Shown here one piece after another: positions 35,797 through 44,195 of a DNA stretch of 64,000 nt. The notes under the pieces are model-generated. The model ran no database searches. It was given only the letters and a program-made list of their open reading frames with translations, and was not told the DNA's origin. Source of the DNA: Pseudomonadota bacterium (GTDB lineage Bacteria; Babelota; Babeliae; Babelales; CAIQNR01); NCBI GenBank assembly GCA_027487215.1, contig JAIYDZ010000004.1:122414-186413 (forward strand), written 5' to 3'. Positions within the stretch are counted from its first letter, which is position 1; each line of letters opens with the position of its first letter. The position numbers and the translations under genes are program-made.

Positions 35797-36744
35797 ATAC
35801 ATAAAAAAAGAGTTCTCAGTTGTTTGTTGAGTGTCTGTATGATTTTAGGTACACAAGAAACTTTATCTACCTATGCTTCAACTTACACTGATTGGGCCAT
35901 GCGAACTGCTTTTGTAGCAACTGCTGGGTTGTTAGCACGCTCATCTTCTACAAACGTAAAAACAATGAGAGAGGGTATCAGAAATCTTGTTGTTACTGGA
36001 AAGCATGAAGTGCCTTTATCTGTACAAGAATGGATAAAAGAGATTGCGCGTGAACGAGGTATTAAAGAATCAGTTATTGATACCTTCGCAATACATACCA
36101 ATATTGCACTTTACGGTGTCGAGCAGGGGGCTGCCATCTCTATGGGAGATCATTTTGTCGTGCTTATGCCCTTGGCAGACGTAAAAAAACTTGAAAACTT
36201 TCTTGCCAAAAAAATGGATGATCTTACTGACCACGAAAAGAACGAATACCATAAAATAAGGTTTATGGTAGGACATGAACTCATTCACATCAAAAGAACA
36301 TCAGAACCGTTGATATCAATGGTTCGACAAGACATTCTAAAAGTTGCTTTGGGCTCATTGTTTGCCAACTGGGCCATTTACGAAACTCTCAGATATTTTT
36401 CAGTAGATACTGATATAAGTTTGGGTGTAGCAGTCGCTTTTTACGCTCTCTCAAACTGTATGATCATACAATGTGTTTTGAATGAAGAGTATGATTGCGA
36501 TAAAAGAGCTTCTGAAGATCCTTTTGTTATAAAAGGAGGAGTAGATTTTATAGAAAAAGACTGTTGTGATGGCGTTATTAAGGCTCTCACGCAAAAATTT
36601 AGGGATAGCTCCACTGCAGTTGAATTTTATAACAGTTATAAGTGGGCAGTAGAAATGATGACGCTTCATCCTCATCCAGAAAGACGTGCTGCATGTTTAG
36701 CTGCGTATGCACAAAAATTAGAACAAGCACAACAGTGCGCTTAA
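35797..36744 (+). CDS. Secreted M48-like zinc metalloprotease, probable AUA start
   Basis: The zinc motif is HELIH in MVGHELIHIKR, with EEYDCDKRASED as the third-ligand region and HPHPERRAACL near the end, matching the M48 C-terminal HP...R pattern. A signal peptide is only complete if translation begins at ATA 35797 (then HKKRVLSCLLSVCMILG), 6 bases after AGGAG, the same GGAGTTTTT layout used by neighbouring secreted genes. Starting at the next canonical codon, TTG 35824, would remove the basic end. From ATA the protein has 315 residues, equal to its tandem paralog (316) at 36780. The two are 35 bases apart. Confidence 0.75.
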   Translation: MHKKRVLSCLLSVCMILGTQETLSTYASTYTDWAMRTAFVATAGLLARSSSTNVKTMREGIRNLVVTGKHEVPLSVQEWIKEIARERGIKESVIDTFAIHTNIALYGVEQGAAISMGDHFVVLMPLADVKKLENFLAKKMDDLTDHEKNEYHKIRFMVGHELIHIKRTSEPLISMVRQDILKVALGSLFANWAIYETLRYFSVDTDISLGVAVAFYALSNCMIIQCVLNEEYDCDKRASEDPFVIKGGVDFIEKDCCDGVIKALTQKFRDSSTAVEFYNSYKWAVEMMTLHPHPERRAACLAAYAQKLEQAQQCA

Positions 36745-36779
36745 AATTAGATTCATTACATTCTATAAAGGAGTTTTTT

Positions 36780-37730
36780 ATGAACATTAAACGATTGATG
36801 CGTAGCATGCTAGTAGCTTCTCTACTTGCAACTTGCCAGACAGCACAAGCAACTGCTTATCCGTCTAAGTTTGATTATTTTATGGGTATTACATCAACAG
36901 CATCTATCGCGAATTTTTTATACTCTCGTGCTACGTTTGCTTCTCAAATTGATAACACATGGCACCGTTATTCTGAAATTGCTCCTTCGAGCATTTCTTT
37001 GCGAGCAAAAGTATGGGTAGAAAGTATTTTAAGAGACAGAGGCGTTTCTGAATCATTACTCCAAAAAATAGTATACGTTGAAGGTGTTCGTGGCGAGATT
37101 GCTGTATGGAAAGGTTCAGAATCTGTCTATTTTGAAATTCCTCGCTCAGACGCAGAATTTTTAAATGCAACACTTGAAAAAGATTTAGAAACTTTGCCTG
37201 TAGATCAGTTAAAAGTTTTGAATATGCTTACCTGGCTTTGCGCACGTGAAGGTGTGCATTTAAGAAAAACTCAAGAATGGGGATTTGCCGCAAAGCGTGG
37301 GGATCAACATATTCTTACCGCGGTAAATGGAGTAATTTCAGGTGTGACCTATCACGTGGCACGAGAATATAACTACGGAAAATTAGCTTCGTATGGTATT
37401 GCAGTTGCGGTAAATCTTGTGCCTCATTTTATTTTTTCTAAAGCAACAGAACGAGAAGAATATCAGTGTGATATTCAGGCTTCTGAGGATATTGAAATAC
37501 TTAAAGCAGGGCTTAACTGGTTAGAAACAATAGCAGGGCATAAAGCAATTTCTTTTTTAACTCCTCTCTTTGGTTCTTACGAAGCTGCTAAAGAAAAATA
37601 TGATAGTCAATCTTTTATTGCTACTCTTCTTCTTGGTATACCTCATCCAGTGCAACGTGCTGCTTGTTTACGTGCACACATTGAGAAACTTGAAAACTCA
37701 TGCAATGAAGTTCTTGTAGTAATTGCATAA
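36780..37730 (+). CDS. Secreted M48-like protein with a broken zinc motif
   Basis: ATG 36780 follows AAAGGAG by 6 bases and opens a signal peptide (MNIKRLMRSMLVASLLAT). The protein aligns end to end with the preceding metalloprotease (shared DIQASEDIEIL region and HPVQRAACLRAHIEKLE end), but the HExxH site reads AREGVH. The first zinc histidine is Arg, while Glu and the second His remain. It should not bind zinc normally and is likely an inactive relative, perhaps a partner or decoy of the upstream enzyme. The frame is intact over 316 codons, so the loss is not simple gene decay. A strong terminator follows. Confidence 0.75.
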   Translation: MNIKRLMRSMLVASLLATCQTAQATAYPSKFDYFMGITSTASIANFLYSRATFASQIDNTWHRYSEIAPSSISLRAKVWVESILRDRGVSESLLQKIVYVEGVRGEIAVWKGSESVYFEIPRSDAEFLNATLEKDLETLPVDQLKVLNMLTWLCAREGVHLRKTQEWGFAAKRGDQHILTAVNGVISGVTYHVAREYNYGKLASYGIAVAVNLVPHFIFSKATEREEYQCDIQASEDIEILKAGLNWLETIAGHKAISFLTPLFGSYEAAKEKYDSQSFIATLLLGIPHPVQRAACLRAHIEKLENSCNEVLVVIA

Positions 37731-37777
37731 TTTTAGGTGAAATTGCTCTAGTAAGAGTATTTTAAATGACATAATTA

Positions 37778-37831
37778 AGCCGGATTTAAGACAATGGTTT
37801 ACCTTTGTATTTAAATCCGGCTATTTTTTTT
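37778..37831 (+). terminator. Intrinsic terminator after the metalloprotease pair
   Basis: A perfect 12-bp stem (AGCCGGATTTAA with TTAAATCCGGCT), a 21-base loop and a T-run. Confidence 0.8.
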
Positions 37832-37855
37832 ATATACCCCTAAAAGGAGAGTTAT

Positions 37856-38659
37856 ATGAAAAAAGGTTATGTTGTTTTACTGATAGTGATTTGTAGCCAG
37901 TCATTTCTCCAGGCGCGTCACTTTACCAAAGCTGAGATTCATAAAATTGGTCGCTGGGTTTTTTTTAATGAGACTTCTGGCAAAATGGAGAATATGATTT
38001 TTTGGAATACTCATGAAGAGTTTCCTTCATTAGGTATTGGCCATGCTATCTGGCATCTACAAGGTCATAAGCGCATTCATGAGGAACAGTTTCCTGCTTT
38101 GTGTCAGTACCTTAAAGATCATGGAATTGAACTTCCAAAATGGCTTGAAAAGGCTCTTCCATTAGGCGCTCCCTGGAAAACACGTCAAGCGTTTTTAAAA
38201 GATGAAAAACGACGAGCTGAGCTTCTTGAATTACTGTGCAGCACTATTGATCTACAAGCACAGTTCATGGTTGATCGGTTTCACGCTAAAATTTTAGAGA
38301 TTCTAGATGTCGTTCCTGTTGAACAACGTAAAAAGGTTGCACGACATATTGCCATGCTCGAGCAAACCCCTCTGGGTACCTATGCTTTAATTGATTATCT
38401 TAACTTTAAAGGAAGTGGTCTTAATCGACTGGCAGATGGTACTCCACAGTATTGGGGATTGCTGCAGGTGCTGATGGATATTCCTGAAAACGTAAATAAA
38501 GAAACTATTTTAAAAGCGTTTACTATTTCTGCTGCCAAAGTGCTCACCCGCCGGGTACAAGAATCTGGTCCTGAATACAAACTGATAAAGTTTTTTCATG
38601 GATGGATGAAGCGCATTAGTACCTACAGCGACCCTTCATTGTTGCCTCAAGATCTATAA
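37856..38659 (+). CDS. Secreted lysozyme-like protein
   Basis: A signal peptide (MKKGYVVLLIVICSQSFLQA) precedes a mostly helical domain of 245 residues. NETSGKMENMIFWN followed by FPSLGIGHAIWH resembles the Glu ... GIGH active-site layout of T4-type and related lysozymes; the GIGHxIW pattern belongs to a conserved family of otherwise uncharacterised secreted proteins. A muramidase role is inferred from that motif. The gene converges on a NagZ-like glycosidase with a 6-base overlap of their ends, which supports a cell-wall theme. GGAG precedes the ATG. Confidence 0.65.
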   Translation: MKKGYVVLLIVICSQSFLQARHFTKAEIHKIGRWVFFNETSGKMENMIFWNTHEEFPSLGIGHAIWHLQGHKRIHEEQFPALCQYLKDHGIELPKWLEKALPLGAPWKTRQAFLKDEKRRAELLELLCSTIDLQAQFMVDRFHAKILEILDVVPVEQRKKVARHIAMLEQTPLGTYALIDYLNFKGSGLNRLADGTPQYWGLLQVLMDIPENVNKETILKAFTISAAKVLTRRVQESGPEYKLIKFFHGWMKRISTYSDPSLLPQDL

Positions 38660-40300
38660 GTTGAGGGTAATGGGCAACAGTCCTTGTGCCTCGCATTCAC
38701 CTTTTATCACTAATGCAGCAGCTTCTTGTGCTTCAGGTTCTGGTTGGTAGGCAACCACAAGCGTGTCGGTGTTACCAAAAAGTTTTGCTGCATACGGTGT
38801 TCCAAAGAGCGTTACCACTGTTTTTTGGGTAACTGTTTGTTTGATAAAATTAATAAGTAATGGTGAGATACCAAAAGTAATATGATTACGCTTATTGATC
38901 TCAAAAATTCCAAAAACAACGGTTGTGTAAGGTTTAAGGTGCACTAAGAGTGTTTCAAGTTCTTGTTGTGTTGGTGACGGTGAGAGGCAAAATCGAGAAA
39001 CTCCAAGAGTGTTGGCAAAAGTATCTGTTTTTGAATCACCTACGATAACGACTGCACATTGAGAAAAATCTATTGGAAGATATTCTTTGCCATGTACCAG
39101 CGTGATTGCTTTTTGATAAAGTTTCTTTTTAAGGGCGTATGCATAGGGAGTATGTAAAGATTGTAGTGCGATGTTTTTATTAATTAATCGATGGTGATTG
39201 ATGCCCAGTTTTTCTTTGGCTTCTAAAATTTTAAGAACATTGTGATCAAGAAGTTTTTCAGCTTCAGGATGAAGTTGAATATAATTTTTAAGAGTTGCAA
39301 TTGATTGAGGAACTTCAAGTGGGCACAATAAGATTGTATTGCCAGCCAGAAAGGCCTTGAGTGCTATTTCAGGGCCAGTATAGGTAGTAGATAATGCTTC
39401 CATACCAAGTCCATCGGTAATGACAAGCCCGTCAAATCCTAGTTCGTTTTGTAAGAGTTCAGTGGTAATGGGATAAGAAAGAGTTGCAGGAACGCCCGAT
39501 GCATCAAGTGAAGGGATAGAAAGATGAGCAACCATGACTCCATCAACACCATTTTCAATAAGATGTTTAAAAGGAAACAGTTCATTATTCATAAGGTGCT
39601 CACGTGAATATTCAATAAGAGGAAGCGCAAAGTGTGAGTCAATGTGCGTGTCGCCATGTCCGGGAAAATGTTTTGTGCATGAAAGAATTCCTGCAGATTG
39701 GAGTCCTTGTGCAAACGCAAGCGAGCAACCGGTAACCCGCTCTTTATTTTCTCCAAATGAACGATCATGAATAACAGGATTTGCAGGATTATTGTTAATA
39801 TCAGCAACCGGACCACAGTTCATATGAATGCCCAGTGCTTTTGATTGTCTCCCAATTTCAGCACCAGTTTGATAGATAAGTGCATAATCGTTGACTGCTC
39901 CCAATGTCATTGCATGGGGAAAGGTCATAGTGTTATCAACTCTCATGCTTAGTCCCCATTCACAGTCTTGTACAATAAGCAAAGGAAGTCTGCTGAGTGT
40001 TTGATAGTGGTTGGTCATATCAATTTGTTGTGAAGGTGTGCTGTGATGTAAAAATATCACTCCACCAATGCGGTAATGTGTAATCAACTGCTCAATGTAT
40101 TGAGGATCTGTTTTATACCGAGAAAGAAGTTGGTGACGTTTAAAATTTTGAGCGTTATGATCACCTGCAACTGCAGCCACGACAAACATTTGTCCAATTT
40201 TCTCTTCAAGGGTAAGGCCATTTAAAGTGTTTTCTGCCCAGGAAATTGAGAAAGTTTGTTGTATTGAAATTAAAGAGAGCAGCAACGTCCAAATTTTCAT
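38654..40300 (-). CDS. nagZ: Secreted family-3 glycoside hydrolase (NagZ-like beta-N-acetylhexosaminidase)
   Basis: The domain begins LTLEEKIGQMFVV and contains the NagZ signature KHFPGHGDTHIDSH, with the Asp-His dyad expected for acid/base catalysis, and VITDGLGMEAL with the nucleophile aspartate. A C-terminal domain of about 180 residues follows, making it longer (548 aa) than cytosolic NagZ of proteobacteria. The first 20 residues form a signal peptide, so it should act on muropeptides or GlcNAc-containing glycans outside the cytoplasm. I chose ATG 40300, 7 bases after AAAGGA; a GTG just before it is also possible. Confidence 0.85.
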   Translation of the reverse strand: MKIWTLLLSLISIQQTFSISWAENTLNGLTLEEKIGQMFVVAAVAGDHNAQNFKRHQLLSRYKTDPQYIEQLITHYRIGGVIFLHHSTPSQQIDMTNHYQTLSRLPLLIVQDCEWGLSMRVDNTMTFPHAMTLGAVNDYALIYQTGAEIGRQSKALGIHMNCGPVADINNNPANPVIHDRSFGENKERVTGCSLAFAQGLQSAGILSCTKHFPGHGDTHIDSHFALPLIEYSREHLMNNELFPFKHLIENGVDGVMVAHLSIPSLDASGVPATLSYPITTELLQNELGFDGLVITDGLGMEALSTTYTGPEIALKAFLAGNTILLCPLEVPQSIATLKNYIQLHPEAEKLLDHNVLKILEAKEKLGINHHRLINKNIALQSLHTPYAYALKKKLYQKAITLVHGKEYLPIDFSQCAVVIVGDSKTDTFANTLGVSRFCLSPSPTQQELETLLVHLKPYTTVVFGIFEINKRNHITFGISPLLINFIKQTVTQKTVVTLFGTPYAAKLFGNTDTLVVAYQPEPEAQEAAALVIKGECEAQGLLPITLNL

Positions 40301-40472
40301 CACACATTCCTTTTTTTAAGTATAACAGCTTTTTAAGTATAGCAGCTTTTTATGAGAGCTGAATTAATCAAAAAGCTTGATCTGTCAGGCTTATCAGTTA
40401 GTGCGCGCTTGTTTTTTTTGGTCAAATGGCTACATTCTATCTATCAATAGACTGATTTTATAAGGGGTGATC

Positions 40473-40883
40473 ATGGTTTTTGGACGTATGTTATTTGTGG
40501 TAATTATGTGTGGTTTTTCTGGGTTGTATGCAGCACAAACCAGTGTGCCTACAATGCCAGCATCTGTTACATTAAAATTTTCTAATGGATTTAGGGCAAA
40601 CGTTTCTATAAATGTGGTGAGAAAATATGCCCAGCTTGAACACCTTGCGCAATTTGGAAACCCAGAGGTTCAAGTGGAAACTGATTTAGAAGTAAATGAA
40701 TCAGTATTTAAAATGCTTACTCAGTTGGTAATTAGTCGTCAAAAATTCATTCGTCAACTTCCTTATAATCAAAATGATTTTAAAGTAGTGATGGCTTTTG
40801 CAAAGCAATTTCAAGTTAGTAGCCATGATTTTGGTGGAAATTCTATTAATCTTGAACGTTTGGAAAAATTTACTACCAAATAA
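40473..40883 (+). CDS. Small secreted protein, possibly BTB/Skp1-like (136 aa)
   Basis: ATG 40473 lies 5 bases after AAGGGG. A signal peptide (GRMLFVVIMCGFSGLYA) is followed by about 100 residues: VTLKFSNGFRANVSINVVRKYAQL, then VQVETDLEVNESVFKML. This order (a strand with a polar turn, helices, then a strand and VFxxL helix) resembles the BTB/Skp1 fold of eukaryotic ubiquitin-ligase adaptors. The resemblance is weak and unproven. A BTB-like effector would suit a host-dependent bacterium. A terminator follows. Confidence 0.6.
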   Translation: MVFGRMLFVVIMCGFSGLYAAQTSVPTMPASVTLKFSNGFRANVSINVVRKYAQLEHLAQFGNPEVQVETDLEVNESVFKMLTQLVISRQKFIRQLPYNQNDFKVVMAFAKQFQVSSHDFGGNSINLERLEKFTTK

Positions 40884-40936
40884 CTTCTCATTTCAAAAAT
40901 TTTTATTTTCTAAACTATTTATAAAAAAATTTTAAT

Positions 40937-40965
40937 AAGCGGTCGTAATGGCCGCTTGTTTTTTT
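40937..40965 (+). terminator. Intrinsic terminator
   Basis: AAGCGGTC and GGCCGCTT form an 8-bp stem with one T-G pair, then a T-run, 54 bases after the stop. Confidence 0.8.
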
Positions 40966-41217
40966 GAAATAATTTTTCACTCAACCAACAAAGATAGTTT
41001 TAAAAACTATAAGAATTTTTTCTCTCCACACACCAAAAAACGTGATTGTTGTCGTAACGTTTTTGAGCTTAAAATAATTACTATATGAATGTGTGATAAA
41101 ACTTTTTAGAAAAAGTTTTATTAGTTTGTAAATAAAGAGTTGTAAAAAATCTTTTTACCGGTACAGTACAGTAAATCGTTTTGTGGTATTTAAATAATGC
41201 TATTCAGGGGGTGCTGT
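40966..41217. other. Noncoding stretch with a perfect palindrome
   Basis: No gene is visible. The sequence ATAAAACTTTTT-AG-AAAAAGTTTTAT at 41096-41121 is a perfect 12-bp inverted repeat about 97 bases before the next gene. It could be an operator or a weak terminator; it has no T-run beyond the stem. Confidence 0.45.
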
Positions 41218-42201
41218 ATGTCTTTAGCTTTTTTAAAAAATAGATTAATAATCATTTTTGTATGTGCTTTTGCAGGTTTTAATAGCAAGAGTGCTGACTA
41301 TACTCGTGATAATCTTTTGACTTATCATGAGAAAACTCAAATGCAAGCTTTTATTAATTCTAAAAATAACTCTATTGATGTTGTTGAACATGGAGACGGT
41401 CAAAGTCCTTTTATTTCTTTTATTCACCCTGAGCCAGTTGTTGGGGCATCGTTTGATACATCAGGAAAAAATTTATTAACTCATGGGAGAAAATCAATTT
41501 TTTTATGGACTATTGATGGTTCAAAAAGTATCACAGTGGTTCCAACAGTGAAAAAAAAATTGCCACTGCAGCGGATGCAAGATTGTGCTGAATCAGTTTC
41601 TCTTTCTTTTAATTTTAACTCGCAGGGAACACATTTTTTAATGTATGGCTCAGAGGTTGTTTCTCTATGGAGTACTCCTTCATTAGAATTACTTTTTTGT
41701 CAGAATGTTATTCGTCCCGAGGGTCGCCAGCAGGGTGGGAGAGTTGAATCAGTAAAATGGGTACATGAGCATGCCACTGAGATATTTCCTGAACATGGTG
41801 AAGAGAGTCCTGAAGTAGAAGATATAAAAGGTGGATTTCATGTAAGCAGATGTTTATCAAAACCAGAGGAAAAAAAGTTTTTAGAAGAAACTATTTATGT
41901 ACCTGTTTTTGATGAAGAAGGAAAAATAATAAGATATGAATTAAGGGAAGAATTTAGTGGTGATGGGGATACTTACAGTACAGGAAGCAGCGGTGTTGTT
42001 AGTGAGCAAGATTACAAAGAGTACTCTTATGAGCAACGGTTAAAAGAATATCTAGCTGATTGCACATTTAATGAAGAAGCAAAAAAGATCTCTTCTGGGA
42101 CAAAGTGCACTAATGAGTTTTCAGAAATCGGTGGGGGAGAGGTTTTTGTTGAAGATGGAATCGAATTGGCTCAAGAATTGCGTATACATAACAAAAAGTA
42201 A
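41218..42201 (+). CDS. Secreted degenerate WD40-like protein, probably shortened by a frameshift
   Basis: ATG 41218 follows GGGGG. After a signal peptide (MSLAFLKNRLIIIFVCAFAG) come two WD40-like units: GASFDTSGKNLLTHGRKSIF with LWTIDG, and FNFNSQGTHFLMYGSEVVSLW. The acidic second half is unique. The frame ends at 42201 in an A5 run (HNKK-stop), but one frame over the coding continues as KLIFAYRQYLLGLLSE to 42301, a plausible helical end. Deleting one A joins the two smoothly. Either the last 30 residues were lost recently or the assembly has one extra A. Confidence 0.65.
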   Translation: MSLAFLKNRLIIIFVCAFAGFNSKSADYTRDNLLTYHEKTQMQAFINSKNNSIDVVEHGDGQSPFISFIHPEPVVGASFDTSGKNLLTHGRKSIFLWTIDGSKSITVVPTVKKKLPLQRMQDCAESVSLSFNFNSQGTHFLMYGSEVVSLWSTPSLELLFCQNVIRPEGRQQGGRVESVKWVHEHATEIFPEHGEESPEVEDIKGGFHVSRCLSKPEEKKFLEETIYVPVFDEEGKIIRYELREEFSGDGDTYSTGSSGVVSEQDYKEYSYEQRLKEYLADCTFNEEAKKISSGTKCTNEFSEIGGGEVFVEDGIELAQELRIHNKK

Positions 42202-42299
42202 ATTGATCTTTGCTTATCGTCAGTATCTATTAGGTTTATTGAGTGAGGCTGTTTCTTTAGAAAAAATTAAAGAAATAAAAGAACAGATAAAAAATAATT

Positions 42300-42323
42300 A
42301 AAAAAGGGAGACAGTCGTCTCCC
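42300..42323 (-). terminator. Intrinsic terminator of the FKBP gene
   Basis: GGGAGAC and GTCTCCC form a 7-bp stem with a 4-base loop; on the minus strand six T follow. On the plus strand only a weak T-tail follows. Confidence 0.75.
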
Positions 42324-42370
42324 CTAATTTTGTGATAAAAACCAGCTGAAGTTTTCTAACTTTTTAAACG

Positions 42371-42856
42371 TTATAAAATTTCAATAAGTTCAATATCAAA
42401 AATAAGATCTGCGTGTGGTGGGATAATGTCACCAGCACCGTGTGATCCATAGCCTAATGAAGCGGGAATAAAGACACGGCGTTTTTCGCCTACTCTCATA
42501 TCAATGACTGATTTGTCCCATCCTTCAATAACGTATCCATGTCCCACGTTAAATTCAAATGGTTCATCGCGATCGACTGAGCTGTCAAACTTTGAGCCCG
42601 GTTTATCATTGGCATTTAACCAGCCAGTATAATGAACGCGTACCATATCACCCATTTCAGGTTTTTTTGCACCGCCTGGCGCTTCTGTAATTATTTCGTG
42701 GCGTAATTCATTGATCTTGATCATGGGATCCTCTTTAATAAGGGTGTTTTCTTCTATTTGTGTTACCGGGTTATCATTCTTTGGGGGTATTGAATAATAC
42801 CATACGCCTGCAATTGCAGCTGTGCATAAAAGACCTAATGCAAGCTTATTTTTCAT
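42371..42856 (-). CDS. Exported FKBP-type peptidyl-prolyl isomerase
   Basis: An N-terminal hydrophobic segment (NKLALGLLCTAAIAGVWYY) anchors or exports a single FKBP domain. The domain is recognisable from VRVHYTGWL, KFDSSVDRDEPFEFNVG, VIEGWDKSVIDMRVGEKRR and the end YGSHGAGDIIPPHADLIFDIELIEI. These include the aromatic pocket residues that bind the prolyl peptide. At 161 aa there is no dimerisation domain. It would help fold exported proteins. AAAAAGGAG precedes the ATG. Confidence 0.92.
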   Translation of the reverse strand: MKNKLALGLLCTAAIAGVWYYSIPPKNDNPVTQIEENTLIKEDPMIKINELRHEIITEAPGGAKKPEMGDMVRVHYTGWLNANDKPGSKFDSSVDRDEPFEFNVGHGYVIEGWDKSVIDMRVGEKRRVFIPASLGYGSHGAGDIIPPHADLIFDIELIEIL

Positions 42857-43023
42857 GCAATCTCCTTTTTAAGCTTTACATAATTTCGAGCTTTTCATTA
42901 TACCCACGTTTAAGGCTTTTGTAAGCCCTCTCAGGCTAATTTTGACCATTTGTCATTTTAATCGCTGATGTTACTCTTATAAATAAGAGGTTAAGCCGAT
43001 TAAATCGGCAAATGGAGGTTGTT

Positions 43024-44064
43024 ATGAAAAAATTGTTTTTAGCTTTTTTACTTGTACCAGGAGTAACGTTTTCAGCGCATGTTGCAAGATATGTTAAGTG
43101 GGGATTTGGCGTTGCTGGTATTGCTGCAGCATCGCGTGTAAGGGATTACGAGACTGCATCACACATTTTAGAAAAAAAATGTATCCAAAACAATCTAGAT
43201 TACTCAAAAAATTATTCAAAAAAGAGTTCACAAAAAACTTTAGGCAGAAGGTTTGAGCTTGATCATCAAGACATGGTTCATTTTAATCCTGTTTTTAAAA
43301 AGATTGCCGCTCAGCAAGGATTTATTGCTGATAATTCTGGTGGTAAAAATATTTGGTTTCTTGCCCAAAATGGTAAAGACAAGTTTATTGATACGTGGGC
43401 TTCTTGCGAAGGGCGCTCGGGTAAATATCGTGCAGTCTATGCTGATAGAGTATCACTCGCGCTGCTGAAAGATTTTGAAAATAAGAGCATAAATGAGCCT
43501 GCTTTAAAACCAAAATATTTAGAAGCGCATCGACGATTTGAAGCAATTCTTGGTCATGAATGCGTACATTTAAAAAATAATGATATAAAGAATAAATTTT
43601 ATGGAGAGCTTGCTGAGCCTTTTGTGCTATTTCCTTGGGTAGCTTATTGTTTTGCAAAAAAGCAGTCTCTTAAAATTGCTTTAACAAAGGTTGCAATAGT
43701 TTCAGTAGGGGTTCATGTTCTTAAGCATCTGTTTTCTTGTTATCAGGAAGAGCGTGCAGATAAGCAGTCAAGTAAAGATCCTGAAGTGTTGCGTGCGCTT
43801 GCACGAGCATTTAAAGAGGAACCGCTTAAGCAAAGGGCAGCTGCACTGTTGCCGCTTCCACTAAGTCAGCAGGTGAGTTGTATGATGTATCCAGCTATGC
43901 TGAGCACTCCTGTTTTACAAGAAAAATCATGGGCGCAAACTATGTGGGATAAGGCTCGGTATGTTTTTTTTCGTTGTACCCGTACGCATCCTCATGATGA
44001 AGAACGTGCTGCATACTTAATGGAACACGCTGATACACTTGAAAAAACTGCTTTGCTTAAATAA
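43024..44064 (+). CDS. Secreted M48-like zinc metalloprotease
   Basis: GGAGG lies 5 bases before ATG 43024, which starts MKKLFLAFLLVPGVTFSA; an earlier ATG at 43012 overlaps the ribosome-binding site. HECVH in ILGHECVHLKNND is the zinc site, QEERADKQSSKD the third-ligand segment, and HPHDEERAAYL the C-terminal HP...R motif. Hydrophobic helices lie between the first two motifs. It is closest in layout to the gene at 35797-36744 and is active-looking. Substrate unknown. Confidence 0.75.
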   Translation: MKKLFLAFLLVPGVTFSAHVARYVKWGFGVAGIAAASRVRDYETASHILEKKCIQNNLDYSKNYSKKSSQKTLGRRFELDHQDMVHFNPVFKKIAAQQGFIADNSGGKNIWFLAQNGKDKFIDTWASCEGRSGKYRAVYADRVSLALLKDFENKSINEPALKPKYLEAHRRFEAILGHECVHLKNNDIKNKFYGELAEPFVLFPWVAYCFAKKQSLKIALTKVAIVSVGVHVLKHLFSCYQEERADKQSSKDPEVLRALARAFKEEPLKQRAAALLPLPLSQQVSCMMYPAMLSTPVLQEKSWAQTMWDKARYVFFRCTRTHPHDEERAAYLMEHADTLEKTALLK

Positions 44065-44130
44065 AGAAATTAACAGATGTTTTAAAATGTACTCCTGTGC
44101 CCTTTAGCGCTTATCAAACTCTCTAAAAAG

Positions 44131-44159
44131 TTGGCATAAATACCACTTTTAGGTACGCT
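44131..44159 (+). promoter_or_regulatory. Promoter of the antiporter gene
   Basis: TTGGCA (44131-44136) and TACGCT (44154-44159) are separated by 17 bases and lie 37 bases before the ATG. Confidence 0.5.
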
Positions 44160-44195
44160 TTACACCCAGGTCAATTTTTAAAAGGGTGTTGGATT

